Origin: Cyanobacteria bacterium UBA11370
Lineage (GTDB): Bacteria; Cyanobacteriota; Cyanobacteriia; Cyanobacteriales; Coleofasciculaceae
Assembly (NCBI GenBank): GCA_003486645.1
Contig: DNGI01000165.1
Span: 1 to 6,265, forward strand
DNA length: 6,265 nt
Direction of reading: 5' to 3'
The number at the start of each line of letters is the position of its first letter. The first letter of the stretch is position 1. This document shows, one piece after another, positions 5,194 to 6,265 of the stretch. Under the pieces are notes generated by a model, which searched no databases, was not told the DNA's origin, and saw only the letters and a list, made by a program, of their open reading frames with translations. The translations under genes were made by a program, and so were the position numbers.

Positions 5194-5223
5194 GAGGTGA
5201 CTTTTAGCCGCAAAATTCACCTC
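5194..5223. promoter_or_regulatory. Long inverted repeat in the ldpA leader
   Basis: GAGGTGA (5194-5200) pairs with TCACCTC (5217-5223). A single C/T mismatch follows, then TTTT (5202-5205) pairs with AAAA (5212-5215). The loop is AGCCGC. The hairpin ends 33 bases before the ldpA GTG. It could be an mRNA leader structure or a binding site for a dimeric regulator. No T-run follows, so it is not a simple terminator. Confidence 0.55.
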
Positions 5224-5256
5224 CCCATTTTGGGCTTAACGATTTAGCATATAGGG

Positions 5257-6265
5257 GTGACTCAACTGTACTATCCCTTACACTCTTTAAGGGAAGGTCA
5301 CTGGTTTAAGCTGATCTGCGGAGCCAGCTTCCAATACCTCCCTGCTGTTCGTAGCCTCACCTTGGCTTACACCCTCGCTGGAGCCGATTGTATTGATGTG
5401 GCGGCTGATCCGGCAGTAATTGCGGCAACTCAAGAGGCTTTACAAGTTGCGACTCGTTTAGAGAGTGAGGCACAAGCACGCGGATGGGGACGGCGGAGTC
5501 GCCCCTGGTTAATGGTCAGTTTAAACGATGGAGAAGATCCGCACTTTCGGAAAGCCGAATTTGACCCAAATTTATGTCCCACAGACTGTCCCCGCCCTTG
5601 TGAAACGATTTGTCCAGCTCAAGCTATTGTTTTTGAGGAGACTCCTGTTGGGGAGAGGGGGAGAGGGGGAGAGAGGGAGAGGGGGAGATGGTTCTCTCCT
5701 GGATCTGTCACCTATTCCCAATCCGGAGTAATTGATGAACGGTGTTATGGCTGTGGACGCTGTGTACCAATTTGTCCAAGTCAACTTATTTATACTCGCT
5801 CCTATGTATCAGCACCAACAGCGATCGCCCAACTTGCTCTGTCAACCCCCATTGATGCCCTAGAAATTCACACAAAAGTCGGGAATTTGGCAGATTTTCA
5901 ACGACTCTGGAGTGCGATCGCACCCTGGATCAACCAACTCAAACTCTTAGCGATTAGTTGCCCCGATGATGACGATCTCATTGACTATCTCTGGGCAATC
6001 CATAAGCTAATTGCCCCTCTTCCCTGTACCCTAATCTGGCAAACCGATGGTCGCCCAATGAGTGGTGATATTGGTATCGGTGCAACCCGTGCGGCGGTGA
6101 AACTCGCCCAGAAAGTCTTAGCCGCTGGATTACCGGGATACATTCAACTCGCAGGCGGAACTAACCATCACACCGTTAGTAAGCTAAAAACCCTTGGTCT
6201 ACTTAGGGAAAGAAAAATTACGACCAATGAAAAGACTTCTAAACCCCACACCCCACACCCCACAC
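5257..6265 (+). CDS. ldpA: LdpA, Fe-S protein of circadian clock redox input (5' part, runs off window)
   Basis: In Synechococcus elongatus, LdpA carries Fe-S clusters and adjusts circadian period to light/redox state, and was reported to co-purify with KaiA, CikA and SasA. The first 336 codons are present, with no stop before the edge; the C-terminus is missing. The start is GTG at 5257, giving MTQLYYPLHSLREGHWFK; the frame has a TAG at 5245-5247 and no other start between. No good Shine-Dalgarno spacing is seen. Two Fe-S motifs are clear: C107-x3-C111-x3-C115-x3-C119-P and the classical ferredoxin C163-x2-C166-x2-C169-x3-C173-P. The later segments PWLMVSLNDGEDPHFRKAEF, WQTDGRPMSGDIG and LAGGTNHHTV fit LdpA as I remember it. 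Residues 132-144 come from a purine octamer repeat and residues 330-336 from a CCCCACA repeat, both in frame. The gene sits behind the vWA terminator, so it is its own unit. Confidence 0.92.
   Translation, partial: MTQLYYPLHSLREGHWFKLICGASFQYLPAVRSLTLAYTLAGADCIDVAADPAVIAATQEALQVATRLESEAQARGWGRRSRPWLMVSLNDGEDPHFRKAEFDPNLCPTDCPRPCETICPAQAIVFEETPVGERGRGGERERGRWFSPGSVTYSQSGVIDERCYGCGRCVPICPSQLIYTRSYVSAPTAIAQLALSTPIDALEIHTKVGNLADFQRLWSAIAPWINQLKLLAISCPDDDDLIDYLWAIHKLIAPLPCTLIWQTDGRPMSGDIGIGATRAAVKLAQKVLAAGLPGYIQLAGGTNHHTVSKLKTLGLLRERKITTNEKTSKPHTPHPT
5650..5688 (+). repeat. In-frame purine octamer repeat inside ldpA
   Basis: Five units are seen: GGGGAGA, then GGGGGAGA, GGGGGAGA, GAGGGAGA and GGGGGAGA. 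The 39 bases equal 13 codons and encode a Gly/Arg/Glu segment (residues 132-144) between the two Fe-S motifs. Because the unit is 8 bases, loss or gain of one copy would shift the frame. Confidence 0.85.
6244..6265 (+). repeat. CCCCACA heptamer repeat inside ldpA, at window edge
   Basis: Three perfect CCCCACA units plus one C reach the window end. They are read in the ldpA frame as a Pro/His/Thr segment from residue 330. The heptamer differs by one base from the CCCCACT repeat near thrS and the vWA genes. The full length is unknown because the window stops. Confidence 0.8.

Noticed and set aside
5650..5688. Frameshift in ldpA at the purine repeat
   Set aside because: Codon-by-codon reading shows the same frame before and after the tract, with Fe-S motif 1 before and motif 2 after it.
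5528..5731. 67-codon open frame on the plus strand, and a 70-codon one on the minus strand, in the Fe-S region
   Set aside because: Both are alternative frames of ldpA; the real frame, from GTG 5257, carries both cysteine motifs and continues to the window end.

Overview
The window looks like a piece of a cyanobacterial chromosome. It carries a complete threonyl-tRNA synthetase of the short cyanobacterial type and the start of ldpA, a circadian/redox Fe-S protein known from cyanobacteria. It also has six copies of the HIP1 octamer GCGATCGC, and several heptamer/octamer short tandem repeats (CCCCACT, GATTTTG, GGGGGAGA, CCCCACA) of the kind scattered through filamentous and colonial cyanobacterial genomes. 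The species cannot be named from the sequence. All recognised genes lie on the + strand.

Layout: 1-294 is non-coding leader with a nonamer repeat and a CCCCACT tract. thrS follows at 295-2124 and ends near a GGTGGGC/GCCCACC hairpin. An IS200/IS605-family element without tnpA (IS1341-like, about 2310-3643) carries only tnpB. It keeps left and right transposase-type hairpins, and probably an omega (re)RNA at its right end. Next come two tandem genes for 200-residue von Willebrand factor A (vWA) proteins (3685-4287 and 4393-4995), separated by two different tandem repeats and closed by a strong intrinsic terminator (5030-5057). A 200-base leader with a conspicuous hairpin precedes ldpA, which starts at a GTG (5257) and runs off the window.

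The most informative region is the insertion element. The two end hairpins share one architecture: 5 bp, bulged T, 4 bp, TT loop. The tetranucleotides next to them, read by the IS608 guide rule as I recall it, predict cleavage sites TCAC (left) and TTAC (right), and both are present at suitable distances. Joining the flanks at those cuts restores a 7-bp inverted repeat (ATTGCTA / TAGCAAT) around the insertion point. This supports the boundaries and suggests the element entered a small stem-loop in the leader of the vWA genes, 41 bases before their start codon. The omega-RNA guide would then be the first bases of that leader.

Other points of interest are the two vWA paralogues, about 86% identical in protein but strongly diverged at silent sites, and two low-complexity repeats lying in frame inside ldpA. 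The thrS, vWA and ldpA products have no obvious shared pathway. The vWA pair probably forms one transcription unit, and thrS and ldpA appear to be separate units. I see no CRISPR array, tRNA, rRNA or clearly new multi-gene system.
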